From Polyangia bacterium (GTDB lineage: Bacteria > Myxococcota_A > Polyangia > Nannocystales > Nannocystaceae): a stretch of DNA of 64,000 nt. Below, one piece after another: positions 8,955 through 16,091 of the stretch. A program made the translations under genes and the position numbers. Within the stretch, counting starts at the first letter, position 1. The number at the start of each line of letters is the position of its first letter. The stretch covers positions 1,337,599-1,401,598 of the forward strand of contig JAUIFF010000001.1 in the NCBI GenBank assembly GCA_030429545.1, given 5' to 3'. The notes under the pieces are model-generated. The model made no database searches. It saw only the letters and a list, made by a program, of their open reading frames with translations, and was not told the DNA's origin.

Positions 8955-9491
8955 CTAGAGCCCTTCCTTTCCCGTAATCAGTCGTGCGGTCATTCGCGCA
9001 AATCCGGCGGCCTGCATCCAACTTGGCTTTTCGAGTCCACGGTGTGCGAGCTCGAGCGACTCCACTGCAATCTCACTCGAAGAACCATCAAACGCGGGAC
9101 CCGTCCATTGTACGGGCAGCGCATCGCGAAATGTCCACATCGTCACCGGGTATTGCTTGCGGTCCAACATAATAATTGTCCCGTTTTTGCGTTTGATAAC
9201 ACCGCGAGCCGTCGCTTTATACCAATTCCACAGCGTATCGATTTCGGCCACGCCGTGGGAGAATTTGAGGTTGGTCCATTGGGTTGGACCGACGAGGTGC
9301 CGAGCCCCCACGAGGTCCCCACCTTCGTGGAATTCTTCAACCTGAACCGAGCTTGACAAGCCATCCACACGGGAAAAACCGCCGGTCAACAAACCATCGA
9401 TTTCGACCAGGAAATTATATCCGTGGTAGGGGTCGAGGCGCCGCCCTAGGGCCGCCCCGCCAAAGGCAAAAAGTGCGTTGAGTCCGAACAT
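8955..9491 (-). CDS. Inner tube protein (Afp5-like)
   Basis: The 178-aa product is a contractile-tail tube protein. The core begins with GYNFLVEIDGLLTGGFSRVD, matching the tube family pattern (F-x-V-E-I-x-G-x3-GF-x2-V-x-G), and continues with QVEEFHEGGD and NLKFSHGVAEIDTLWNWY. Compared with the other tube protein in this operon it has about 20 extra N-terminal residues, an altered C-terminus and LVGPTQWTNLKF. This suggests specialisation, perhaps at the baseplate-proximal ring as for Afp5; that is an inference. Confidence 0.9.
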   Translation of the reverse strand: MFGLNALFAFGGAALGRRLDPYHGYNFLVEIDGLLTGGFSRVDGLSSSVQVEEFHEGGDLVGARHLVGPTQWTNLKFSHGVAEIDTLWNWYKATARGVIKRKNGTIIMLDRKQYPVTMWTFRDALPVQWTGPAFDGSSSEIAVESLELAHRGLEKPSWMQAAGFARMTARLITGKEGL

Positions 9492-9506
9492 CAGCTGTGC
9501 TCCCGG

Positions 9507-9686
9507 CTATCCTCCAGTGAGTGCTTCATTTTGAGCATTTCGCTCGAGATTTATCTTTGCTACCTGCTCGACCCAGCGCCGCCGCTCGTGGTGTTCGAGG
9601 CTCATGACCTGGTCGTAGGGCCAGTGAAAATAATAGGCGAGATACGCTACCTCCTCGTGCAGGCGGTCCATGGGGTAGCGCATCAT
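9507..9686 (-). CDS. Small GpE/DUF6760-like tail assembly protein
   Basis: This 59-aa gene is easily missed. It begins at the ATG complementary to 9684-9686, overlapping the stop of the preceding gene (ATGA), and ends with a TAG at 9507-9509. The product contains DRLHEEVAYLAYYFHWPYD followed by EHHERRRWVEQVAKIN. This matches the compact helical GpE/DUF6760 type found beside tube genes in phage and eCIS clusters, with its W-P and ERRRW-V-E pattern. An excellent frame and position support translation. The inferred role is tube or tail-length assembly, together with the 128-aa protein upstream. Confidence 0.8.
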   Translation of the reverse strand: MMRYPMDRLHEEVAYLAYYFHWPYDQVMSLEHHERRRWVEQVAKINLERNAQNEALTGG

Positions 9687-10069
9687 TTTCCCGGCACAGA
9701 CCCCTCAACCTCAAACTCGCCGTCGCAGTGTGGGCACGCCACGAGCAGGCGATTGTGTCCGCTGTGGTTTAGGCGCTGGTAAAGGTCTTGAAGGTACGCG
9801 AGGTCACACGCGAACATGTTCTCAATGACCTTTGGATTGATGAAGTCGAGCCCCCCTAGTTTTGTAATCACTCGCGAGAGCAAGATAATTACGATGTATC
9901 CCGGATTTGACTGAACCCGAGGGTCCTTGAGGGGGGCGATTTCATCAAATGCTGTCGCCATACGCATAACCCCCTCACGGTGGACATCACCGTTGCCATC
10001 GACAACTCCGTGGGGGAGCGTAAACGGAAATGAGGTCACAGGTGCTGACGAGCGAGCAGCCTCTACCAT
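9683..10069 (-). CDS. Putative tail assembly chaperone-like protein with CxxC motif
   Basis: The 128-aa product lies between the first tube gene (7-nt overlap) and the 59-aa GpE-like gene (4-nt overlap). This order is typical of tail assembly chaperone pairs. It has an N-terminal beta segment with TLPHGVVDGNGDVHREGVMR, a central helical region and a C-terminal CPHCDGEFEVEG zinc-knuckle-like motif. The TLP-x-G-x4-DG style N-terminus resembles proteins seen in many eCIS operons. The chaperone role is inferred from position and overlap; no enzymatic motif is visible. Confidence 0.75.
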   Translation of the reverse strand: MVEAARSSAPVTSFPFTLPHGVVDGNGDVHREGVMRMATAFDEIAPLKDPRVQSNPGYIVIILLSRVITKLGGLDFINPKVIENMFACDLAYLQDLYQRLNHSGHNRLLVACPHCDGEFEVEGSVPGK

Positions 10070-10503
10070 TTTTGTACCTCAATGCCCTCATGGACAAGTT
10101 CGATCGACTCAATCGCAACATCCGAGCCCCCGGCGTCGAGCGACGGTCCGTTCCAACTCGTTGGCCAGGCATTCTTAACATTCCAGCGAATCTGCTCGCG
10201 ACCGGTTTCATCACGCAGGATGATCGAAATGGTATGACGCTCGACATTCCCGCTTGCGGCTTTATTGTGCCAATCCCAGAGGGCACGATCGTTGGTGATA
10301 CCGCGGCGGAGGGTAATGTTGGAGGCTTGGCGTTGACCCGGGAGTTTGCGCGAGATGTTGCCAGGGTCGGTGCCTTCCCGGTAGTCGCTCACTTGGACTG
10401 TCGAATCCAGGCCGGAGCACTCCTTGAAGCCGGCGCGGGTCAAACTATCGAGTTCGACCATGAAGTTAAATCCGCCAAAGGGGTCTTTGCGTTTATCGGA
10501 CAT
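10063..10503 (-). CDS. Inner tube protein (Afp1-like, main tube subunit)
   Basis: This is a 146-aa canonical tube protein with DPFGGFNFMVELDSLTRAGF, ECSGLDSTVQVSDYREGTD, NITLRRGITNDRALWDWH and a C-terminal VAIESIELVHEGIE. These segments match the tail tube family of about 145-150 aa, which stacks as hexameric rings through which cargo passes. It is probably the main tube component because it lacks extensions. It follows the second sheath gene by 36 nt and overlaps the next gene by 7 nt. Confidence 0.95.
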   Translation of the reverse strand: MSDKRKDPFGGFNFMVELDSLTRAGFKECSGLDSTVQVSDYREGTDPGNISRKLPGQRQASNITLRRGITNDRALWDWHNKAASGNVERHTISIILRDETGREQIRWNVKNAWPTSWNGPSLDAGGSDVAIESIELVHEGIEVQKW

Positions 10504-10539
10504 GTTGTGTTCTCCTCGATGTGTCTCTTGGTTGAGGTA

Positions 10540-11769
10540 TTAATTCGCTGTTGCCTCGGTGAGGCTCAGTCCTTCACTGCGCTGGACAAGACGGACCGCG
10601 ATGAATTCTTGGGGGGCCAGTGGGGCAATTCCGATCTCGGCGATCATCATGCCTGCATCACGAACCTCCGGTGGGTTTGTTTCCTCGTCGCACTTGACAA
10701 AGAATGCCTCGGTTGGGACCGAGCCCTTGAGTGCACCTTGACTATGGAGGTCGGTTAAGTACGCGCTAATTTCACGGTTGACGCGATTCCACAAAAGTGG
10801 GTTGTTGGGTTCGAGGGCAATGTCGGCAAGTCGAAGTTCAATCCATCGTGCCACCGTGTGGAACAATCGCCGGACACTTACAAACCGCCACGGGTCCTGT
10901 TGACTGAGTGTCCGTGCTCCCCACAAACGAATTCCGCGACCGCGAAATGCCCGAATACTATTGATTCCCAACTCCATTAACTTGGCCTGGGCCTGCCCGT
11001 CGAGGTTGGTCGCTAGGTCACAAATATCCTCCATCCCCATACCCGCCGGTGCCCGGAAAACTCCGTGCTGGAAGTCTGTCCGTGCATATACACCCGCGAT
11101 ATGGCCAGAGCTGGGGATAAAGCGCGACCGCATGCGGGAGCGTGTCGTTCGAATCCACGGGAAGTAGACAGCGACATCGCGCAGCCAATCCGCATTGGCA
11201 TTGGTAAGCGCGTCTCGAAGTTCGGTGCAATATGCTTGGGCACGTGCCAGCAGGTCAGTTGCCCGCACGGCCGAGAAGTTGGGAAGGTCAAGGATTGAGA
11301 AGTGGTAGCCAGTGCGGTGGGCCTGACGGACAAGCTCGACCTGAAAATCGACCAGAGTTGCGAGTGAATCTTCCTGCGCTGCGAGCATAAGGTCGGGGGT
11401 ACAAACGAGGTCGGTCTCGTCGATATCCTCGATCGAGGGAAGCAGCCCGCGCAGACAGTCAACAATTTGCTCGCCCGAGGTCTGCTCTAGCGATTGGGCT
11501 GCGACCCGCCCGGGAACAACGATACAGTGACGCCCCCCGTTGTTGAAGAAGCCTCGTACCGCATCGGCGAGATACCCCCCTTCAAGGGGAGCGTCGATCA
11601 ACTGTTGAAATTGCGTCCAGCGAAACAGGTGAATCGGTGACCCGTCGAGCTTTGAGTGATTGGCGACAACCCCCAAAAAAACAGGACTACCGGTGCGGAG
11701 GACCGCATCGGGAACTTCTCGAACAAGTTCCCGATAAATTCCGGGGGTCATCTGATTCCAGCTTGGCAT
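10540..11769 (-). CDS. Contractile tail sheath protein, divergent second copy
   Basis: The 409-aa product has the tail sheath architecture: an N-terminal arm (MTPGIYRELV), a variable middle domain and the conserved C-terminal domain with LLWNRVNREISAYLTDLHSQG and FVKCDEETNPPEVRDAGMM. It is clearly paralogous to the other sheath gene but much diverged in the N-terminal two thirds. In Afp-type particles distinct sheath isoforms occupy baseplate-proximal and general positions, so the two copies are likely not interchangeable. It lies 25 nt downstream of the first sheath gene. Confidence 0.9.
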   Translation of the reverse strand: MPSWNQMTPGIYRELVREVPDAVLRTGSPVFLGVVANHSKLDGSPIHLFRWTQFQQLIDAPLEGGYLADAVRGFFNNGGRHCIVVPGRVAAQSLEQTSGEQIVDCLRGLLPSIEDIDETDLVCTPDLMLAAQEDSLATLVDFQVELVRQAHRTGYHFSILDLPNFSAVRATDLLARAQAYCTELRDALTNANADWLRDVAVYFPWIRTTRSRMRSRFIPSSGHIAGVYARTDFQHGVFRAPAGMGMEDICDLATNLDGQAQAKLMELGINSIRAFRGRGIRLWGARTLSQQDPWRFVSVRRLFHTVARWIELRLADIALEPNNPLLWNRVNREISAYLTDLHSQGALKGSVPTEAFFVKCDEETNPPEVRDAGMMIAEIGIAPLAPQEFIAVRLVQRSEGLSLTEATAN

Positions 11770-11794
11770 CGTACGTCTTTGGTCTGACTACGTG

Positions 11795-12964
11795 CTAGCC
11801 CGACTGGGTCTTTTGGCTCAGGCGGAAAATAACGAATTCGGCCGGTTTGGTGACCGCAACACCGATCTCGGTGACGACCTGACCAAGGTCGCGGACTTCG
11901 GGTGGGTTGGTTTCATCGTCGCACTTGACGAAATATGCCTCTTCGGGGTTATTGCCAAAAAACGCCCCTGAAGTCCAAACATTGTTGAGGAAAGCACCCA
12001 CATTGCGAGAGATTTTTGCCCACAGGTCTGTGTCGTTGGGCTCAAACACTGCCCACTGCAGACCTTCCTCAATCGACTCGCGTAGGAAGTTAAACAACCG
12101 GCGGATATTGATATAGGTAAACTCGTCGTTCTTCTTGAGGGTACGTGCCCCCCAAACTTTGACGGTGTTACCAAACATCCGTAGGGCGTTGACTCCTTCG
12201 GGGTTGAGGCCATCTTGGATGGGTTTACCCACGCGGTACTTGAGGTTGAGCGCGCCCCGGATAACTTCGTTGGCCGGCGCCTTGTGGACACCGCGGGTAG
12301 CATCGACGCGAGCGTACATCCCGGCAATGTGCCCAGATGGTGGGACAAACGTGCCCTTGCCCGAAACATCGATCCATGGAAAGTAGAGCGCTCCGTAGGT
12401 CGACTCGCGGGTTGTGTTGATATTTTCAGCTGTGAGGCCTGCAACTTCCTCGGCGGAGTCGAGCAGCGCGAAGCGGTCTTGGAGTTTCTCGCAGTGACTC
12501 AAAAGCTTCTCGCGGATGGCGTTCATCCGCACGGCATCGATGCCCTCTGGCGGCTTAATCGGTGCTGTTACAAGTGCGATTTCGTCGACCCCTTCAAAGC
12601 CATTGAGCGCCTCGTCGATTGGGTCGCTGTTTTCCCCGGCTGCAAGAGTGTTGACGCGGGTGACCCAGCAGCGGGTGCCCCCGTTGAGGAAAAACCCACG
12701 CACCGCGTGTCCAAGGACACTGTTGGCGTCGGCACGACTGCTGACCTCGCCGAATTTTCGGGTGAACTCGCCAAAGCTGGTTACGAGCTGGGGCTCACCG
12801 GTCGGGGCTAACTCATATGCTGTTCCATCGGGCAGTTTGGGCATTGAGGCGTCATCGGGTACAAGCCCGATAAAACCTGCCGTGCTGGTGCCGACTCCGG
12901 CGATTGGTGCAGAACCGGATGGAACCTCCTCGACGTAAACTCCGGGTGAAAAGTACGATGGCAT
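11795..12964 (-). CDS. Contractile tail sheath protein (main copy)
   Basis: This 389-aa protein is a canonical sheath subunit. It starts with YFSPGVYVEEVPSGSAPIAG, the usual eCIS/phage sheath N-terminus, and contains FPWIDVSGKGTFVPPSGHIA. It ends with FVKCDDETNPPEVRDLGQVV and a terminal IFRLSQ strand used for the handshake between subunits. It polymerises around the tube and contracts to drive injection. It follows the DUF4255 gene by 75 nt, the largest gap in the operon; a ribosome-binding GAGGAGAG precedes the ATG. Confidence 0.95.
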   Translation of the reverse strand: MPSYFSPGVYVEEVPSGSAPIAGVGTSTAGFIGLVPDDASMPKLPDGTAYELAPTGEPQLVTSFGEFTRKFGEVSSRADANSVLGHAVRGFFLNGGTRCWVTRVNTLAAGENSDPIDEALNGFEGVDEIALVTAPIKPPEGIDAVRMNAIREKLLSHCEKLQDRFALLDSAEEVAGLTAENINTTRESTYGALYFPWIDVSGKGTFVPPSGHIAGMYARVDATRGVHKAPANEVIRGALNLKYRVGKPIQDGLNPEGVNALRMFGNTVKVWGARTLKKNDEFTYINIRRLFNFLRESIEEGLQWAVFEPNDTDLWAKISRNVGAFLNNVWTSGAFFGNNPEEAYFVKCDDETNPPEVRDLGQVVTEIGVAVTKPAEFVIFRLSQKTQSG

Positions 12965-13039
12965 GACTAGCTCTCCTCTTGGGAATGTGTGCGTGTTTGG
13001 CCCCTTGGAAGACCGCAGTTTTTGAACAGATGAGAAGGG

Positions 13040-13663
13040 TTATTCACCCGACTTTCGTTCGAGAATTTCCTCTGGCGTTGTCCGTCCAACATTGACTTCG
13101 ATACCACTCACCCCTTGCGTCGAAACCTCGGGGGCAAACAGTTCGGTCGAAATGCTGACTTCGTAATTGAAAAATGGCCTCGGTTTTCCACCTAAGGCCT
13201 GCCAAAATTCGCCCGGGCTCCCCAACCGCCCTGGTTCGAGGGGACGCGCACGAATGACATGCTCATTCGAGGCTAGAGCACCGCGCAAAATCGATGTTGG
13301 CAGGATGCGATGCCGACAAAGGGCGAGCAAAGCCGCCCCCAGAATCCGATGTTCGTCCTGCTCGGGATTGGGAGCCTCATCGCGTGCCCAGGCCGTCACC
13401 AGATAGTGACAGCTGACAAAAATCGGCTCGAAACGACGCACAAACCGCGAGTCGCCAGCGGGCACCCAACCACGGGTACTTTCGCGTAACTCTCTGTTTT
13501 CGACAACGTCATACAAAAACAGGTTAATCGCGGGCAGCGTGACCGACGAAGGCGGAAATTGGTTGTCGGGAGTTGCGAAGGTAATGCTCGTTTGGGCACG
13601 AAGATCCGATGGAAGTTCGGACTCCAACAGCGCTCTTAGTGTCTGATCGAGATCATGTAACAT
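13040..13663 (-). CDS. DUF4255 / Pvc16-type cap or tail terminator protein
   Basis: This 207-aa protein is the first gene of the eCIS operon. It has the DUF4255 pattern: an N-terminal helix (LDQTLRALLESELP), VTLPAINLFLYDVVENRELR, and a later HYLVTAWARDEAPNPEQDEH then LLALCRHRILP. DUF4255 proteins such as Afp16/Pvc16 cap the distal end of sheath and tube and set particle length. In Afp and PVC this gene is last in the cluster; here it is first, beside the probable promoter. The ATG at 13663 has only a weak GGGCG ribosome-binding sequence. Confidence 0.9.
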   Translation of the reverse strand: MLHDLDQTLRALLESELPSDLRAQTSITFATPDNQFPPSSVTLPAINLFLYDVVENRELRESTRGWVPAGDSRFVRRFEPIFVSCHYLVTAWARDEAPNPEQDEHRILGAALLALCRHRILPTSILRGALASNEHVIRARPLEPGRLGSPGEFWQALGGKPRPFFNYEVSISTELFAPEVSTQGVSGIEVNVGRTTPEEILERKSGE

Positions 13664-13730
13664 ACACGCCCATATGCAGGACGCGGCCCAAGCTCGCGCA
13701 CGTACCTGCCGCTGAAAATCAGCACAGAGG

Positions 13731-13759
13731 GGGATATCCCATGGTTCTTAAATTGTCAA
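13731..13759 (-). promoter_or_regulatory. Candidate sigma70-like promoter of the eCIS operon
   Basis: On the minus strand TTGACA (13759-13754) is followed after 17 nt by TATCCC (13736-13731), about 70 nt upstream of the DUF4255 start codon. The -35 box is perfect but the -10 box matches consensus at only three positions, so activator help would be expected. This is a sequence-only prediction. Confidence 0.4.
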
Positions 13760-13768
13760 TGCAAATTA

Positions 13769-13786
13769 CATGTCTGTTGGGACATG
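13769..13786. promoter_or_regulatory. Inverted repeat upstream of the eCIS -35 box
   Basis: CATGTC and GACATG flank a 6-nt spacer (TGTTGG). The palindrome lies 10 bp upstream of the candidate eCIS -35 element, a usual place for an activator or repressor dimer. No regulator gene is adjacent, so the binder is unknown. Confidence 0.35.
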
Positions 13787-13817
13787 AACAAAGTGCGCGG
13801 TGCGGTGGTGACCAATC

Positions 13818-13847
13818 GTATTTTCGCACTCGCTCGCGCGAAAATAC
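13818..13847. promoter_or_regulatory. Perfect 10-bp inverted repeat in the eCIS/coiled-coil divergent region
   Basis: GTATTTTCGC (13818-13827) and GCGAAAATAC (13838-13847) form perfect arms around a 10-nt spacer. The site lies between two divergent transcription units, the eCIS operon (left) and the small coiled-coil gene (right). One helical turn separates the arm starts by 20 bp, as expected for an operator bound by a dimer. A U-tract is absent, which argues against a terminator. Confidence 0.5.
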
Positions 13848-13879
13848 TTGCTCGTGCATCTTCTTTAAGAGGGGTAACT

Positions 13880-13912
13880 ATGGTAGAGAAACAACCCGTT
13901 TCACTGAGGTAG
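13880..13912 (+). CDS. Possible 10-codon leader peptide before the coiled-coil gene
   Basis: An AAGAGGGG ribosome-binding sequence at 13868-13874 is followed by ATG at 13880 and a 10-residue frame, MVEKQPVSLR, ending at TAG 13910-13912. The stop is 6 nt before the ATG of the coiled-coil gene, whose own GAGG at 13906-13909 lies inside this mini-frame. The ribosome-binding sequence here is better than that of the downstream gene, so translational coupling is plausible but unproven. Confidence 0.3.
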   Translation: MVEKQPVSLR

Positions 13913-13918
13913 AAGTCA

Positions 13919-14101
13919 ATGAAAGACCAGGTTCAAGAACGCTTAGAGAATCTCAAGAATGAGCTCGAATCGGGCAAGAAGCTGCTCGCAGACCTCGAAG
14001 CACGCAAGGCCGATGTTCAAACGACAGTTCTGCGGATTTCCGGTGCAATCCAAGTTCTCGAAGAGCTGCTGGCAGTTTCCCAGCCTGACGCGGCGGAATA
14101 G
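13919..14101 (+). CDS. Small coiled-coil protein (60 aa)
   Basis: The 60-aa product is almost entirely one amphipathic helix: KDQVQERLENLKNELESGKK, then LADLEARKADVQ and RISGAIQVLEELLA. The heptad pattern predicts a coiled coil. Short proteins of this type, ending in GAIQxLEELL, occur in phages and bacterial genomes without a defined role. It is transcribed away from the eCIS operon and ends before a strong hairpin. A link to eCIS regulation is suggested only by position. Confidence 0.65.
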   Translation: MKDQVQERLENLKNELESGKKLLADLEARKADVQTTVLRISGAIQVLEELLAVSQPDAAE

Positions 14102-14119
14102 TCTTCGCCCCACCCATAC

Positions 14120-14150
14120 AAAAATGCGGTGGTCAATAACTGACCACCGC
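14120..14150 (-). terminator. Intrinsic terminator of the SpoIID/MYXO-CTERM gene
   Basis: GCGGTGGTCA (14126-14135) and TGACCACCGC (14141-14150) form a perfect 10-bp stem with a 5-nt loop. On the minus strand the stem is followed by ATTTTTG. It serves the leftward gene and may also stop the rightward coiled-coil transcript. Confidence 0.8.
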
Positions 14151-14170
14151 GCGCGAATGCTGAAGCGGCG

Positions 14171-15943
14171 CTATGCTCGCCTGCGTCGTCGTACGAGTGT
14201 TCCTGCAAGTACAAGTAACGCGAACCCGTATGGCGGCACATTCTGGTTGGAGCTGCATCCACAACCCCCCTCCCCCTCGGCACCGGTGGAAGCGCTCTCG
14301 GAGTAGTCGGGTGGCAATGCACCCGTCGTGTCGCCGGTTGTCGACGGCCCCGCGCTCGTCGTTGTCAGCTCAGGTCCGTCGGTGACGTCTACGGTCGTTC
14401 CCGTGTCCTCACCTGTGGTCGTTGTTGTTGGGTCGGTCGTGTCCGACCCGGTAGTCGTCGGCTCGTCCTCCATCCAGGCATCATCGATGAGATAGACAGC
14501 GCCCGAGAGATCATCACGGACGGTCACTGGGCGGGTCCGAACCTTGGGGCCTGTCGGCACTTCTTCAACCTGTTCCAGTGGCCAGATCTCGATCGCGTCC
14601 CAATCAAAACCCCAATTCTCCATCGCGTTCGGACCGGGCACATGCCTTCGCACACCACTATCAATCAGCCAAACAGTGGTATCGCCATCACCACGAACAA
14701 GCCACGGCTCTGCTGGCAAATCGAGCCCCTGCTCGATTGCGAGGACTTCCTCGCTCGAAAGTGGCAACATCGACCAGAAGTCAGAAAATGCCCAACTGGC
14801 GAAGCTCTCGGGTGAGGTTACGTGTCGCCTAACCCCCTCGGGGATGGTTGGTGCACATGTGAGCTCAATCGGGCTGGCACTCAACTGCGGATTTTGCCCA
14901 CCTTCGGTATCGATGCCATAGGCGTAGATCGGGTGTAATTGCCCATCGTGAAGGCTCAGGGGTGATAACAGGGAAAACCCGTGTTCACAGGACATGAGTT
15001 GCTGGCAAAGGTCGTCGCGGTACTCGTCGGCTGTGAGCGCGAGAGAAAAGGCATCTGGGTCGCCGGCTGGCCCGTCGAAATACAGATGGACATCGATGGG
15101 AGTATCTGGCGCATCGGGATCCTGGGCCCATCCTTCAATCACATCACAATTGACACCATCGAGTGAGCCTACTGGCTTTGTGTTGGCTTCTGGTACGCAC
15201 TCGCCGGGCGCCGTCACCAGAATAATGTCATCGCCATAAAAGAATTTGAGAATGTCTTCATAGGTATAACCATTGTTGTTCTCGAGACACCTCGCCGCCC
15301 ATTGCCCCATACACCCACGATTTTGCCCGTAGCCAAAGTCGTTGGGGTCGAAGATAAAGCCTAGGGTTGTTTGGGTGACATCGGTTCCCGATTTCCCCTC
15401 GTTGTACGTCACAAACTTCTCAGTGCCCGCGTTGTTGTCGTTTCCAACGCATTGCGGGGGCTGAACTCCCGGATCTCCCGCGACATAAAACCCGTAGGTC
15501 AGGGTGTCGTTGTACATCAAATAAATCCCGGCGGTTTCTTCGACAGCTTGTTTTTGCAGGGCATTTGGCGTGGCGTTGCAGCTATAGACTTGGCACCCTT
15601 GGCTGTCACAGATTTCACCGTTTGTTTCCATTGCGTAATACAGCACCGAGCGAGCGGCAATCGCCTGGGCTTTGAGCGCTTCGAGGTTTGCGCCGCCGTT
15701 TTCGCATTGGACGACGTGGGGCAAGTAGTCGGTTTCCGTCGGCACCCACTTGTCAACGCCAACATCAACAATATGGGCATCGCAGTGAGCGGCAGGGAGC
15801 GGGGCGACGACTTCGAGCGGAGGCTGTCCGGGCACGCCGAGTACGGACGGATAGGTTGCGTCCTGGCCCGGCGCACTTGCCCAACTCATTTCGGGGGCAA
15901 GGTTCATGTAGAGACACGTAAACGCAATTTGCGCGAGCTGCAT
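14171..15943 (-). CDS. SpoIID/LytB-domain surface protein with MYXO-CTERM tail
   Basis: The 590-aa product has a hydrophobic N-terminal stretch consistent with export. A SpoIID/LytB-like domain covers residues about 55-250, with DYLPHVVQCENGGANLEALK, QAIAARSVLYYAM and GMG-like MGQWAARCLENNNGYTYEDI near its end. SpoIID relatives act on peptidoglycan. A middle region follows with Trp-rich VWLIDSGVRRHVPGP-type repeats (residues about 365-475). A Thr/Asp-rich linker and a C-terminal GCGC, hydrophobic helix and RRRRR tail then resemble the MYXO-CTERM sorting signal that anchors myxobacterial proteins at the outer surface. No clear SpoIID catalytic glutamate was assigned by eye. Confidence 0.85.
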   Translation of the reverse strand: MQLAQIAFTCLYMNLAPEMSWASAPGQDATYPSVLGVPGQPPLEVVAPLPAAHCDAHIVDVGVDKWVPTETDYLPHVVQCENGGANLEALKAQAIAARSVLYYAMETNGEICDSQGCQVYSCNATPNALQKQAVEETAGIYLMYNDTLTYGFYVAGDPGVQPPQCVGNDNNAGTEKFVTYNEGKSGTDVTQTTLGFIFDPNDFGYGQNRGCMGQWAARCLENNNGYTYEDILKFFYGDDIILVTAPGECVPEANTKPVGSLDGVNCDVIEGWAQDPDAPDTPIDVHLYFDGPAGDPDAFSLALTADEYRDDLCQQLMSCEHGFSLLSPLSLHDGQLHPIYAYGIDTEGGQNPQLSASPIELTCAPTIPEGVRRHVTSPESFASWAFSDFWSMLPLSSEEVLAIEQGLDLPAEPWLVRGDGDTTVWLIDSGVRRHVPGPNAMENWGFDWDAIEIWPLEQVEEVPTGPKVRTRPVTVRDDLSGAVYLIDDAWMEDEPTTTGSDTTDPTTTTTGEDTGTTVDVTDGPELTTTSAGPSTTGDTTGALPPDYSESASTGAEGEGGCGCSSNQNVPPYGFALLVLAGTLVRRRRRA

Positions 15944-16091
15944 AGCCAGACCGTAGTTCGAAAATCCAAGGTTGTCAGTAGTGAACGGTGTTGATTGGCC
16001 TCAGATGTAGTTTTAATGCGAATCCTACGCAACTTCATATGAAGATACATCGACATAGCGCAGTGCCCGACCACCCTGCTACAGTGCCGCC

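Noticed and set aside
1-13663. Reading the tail genes as a prophage or a type VI secretion system
   Set aside because: No capsid, portal, terminase, integrase, TssJLM or TssBC-type genes are visible, and the DUF4255, LysM-tube and split gpD/gpV set is typical of eCIS. Genes to the left could change this.
13818-13847. Calling the 10-bp inverted repeat a terminator
   Set aside because: Neither strand has a T-tract after the stem, and it lies between diverging start regions.
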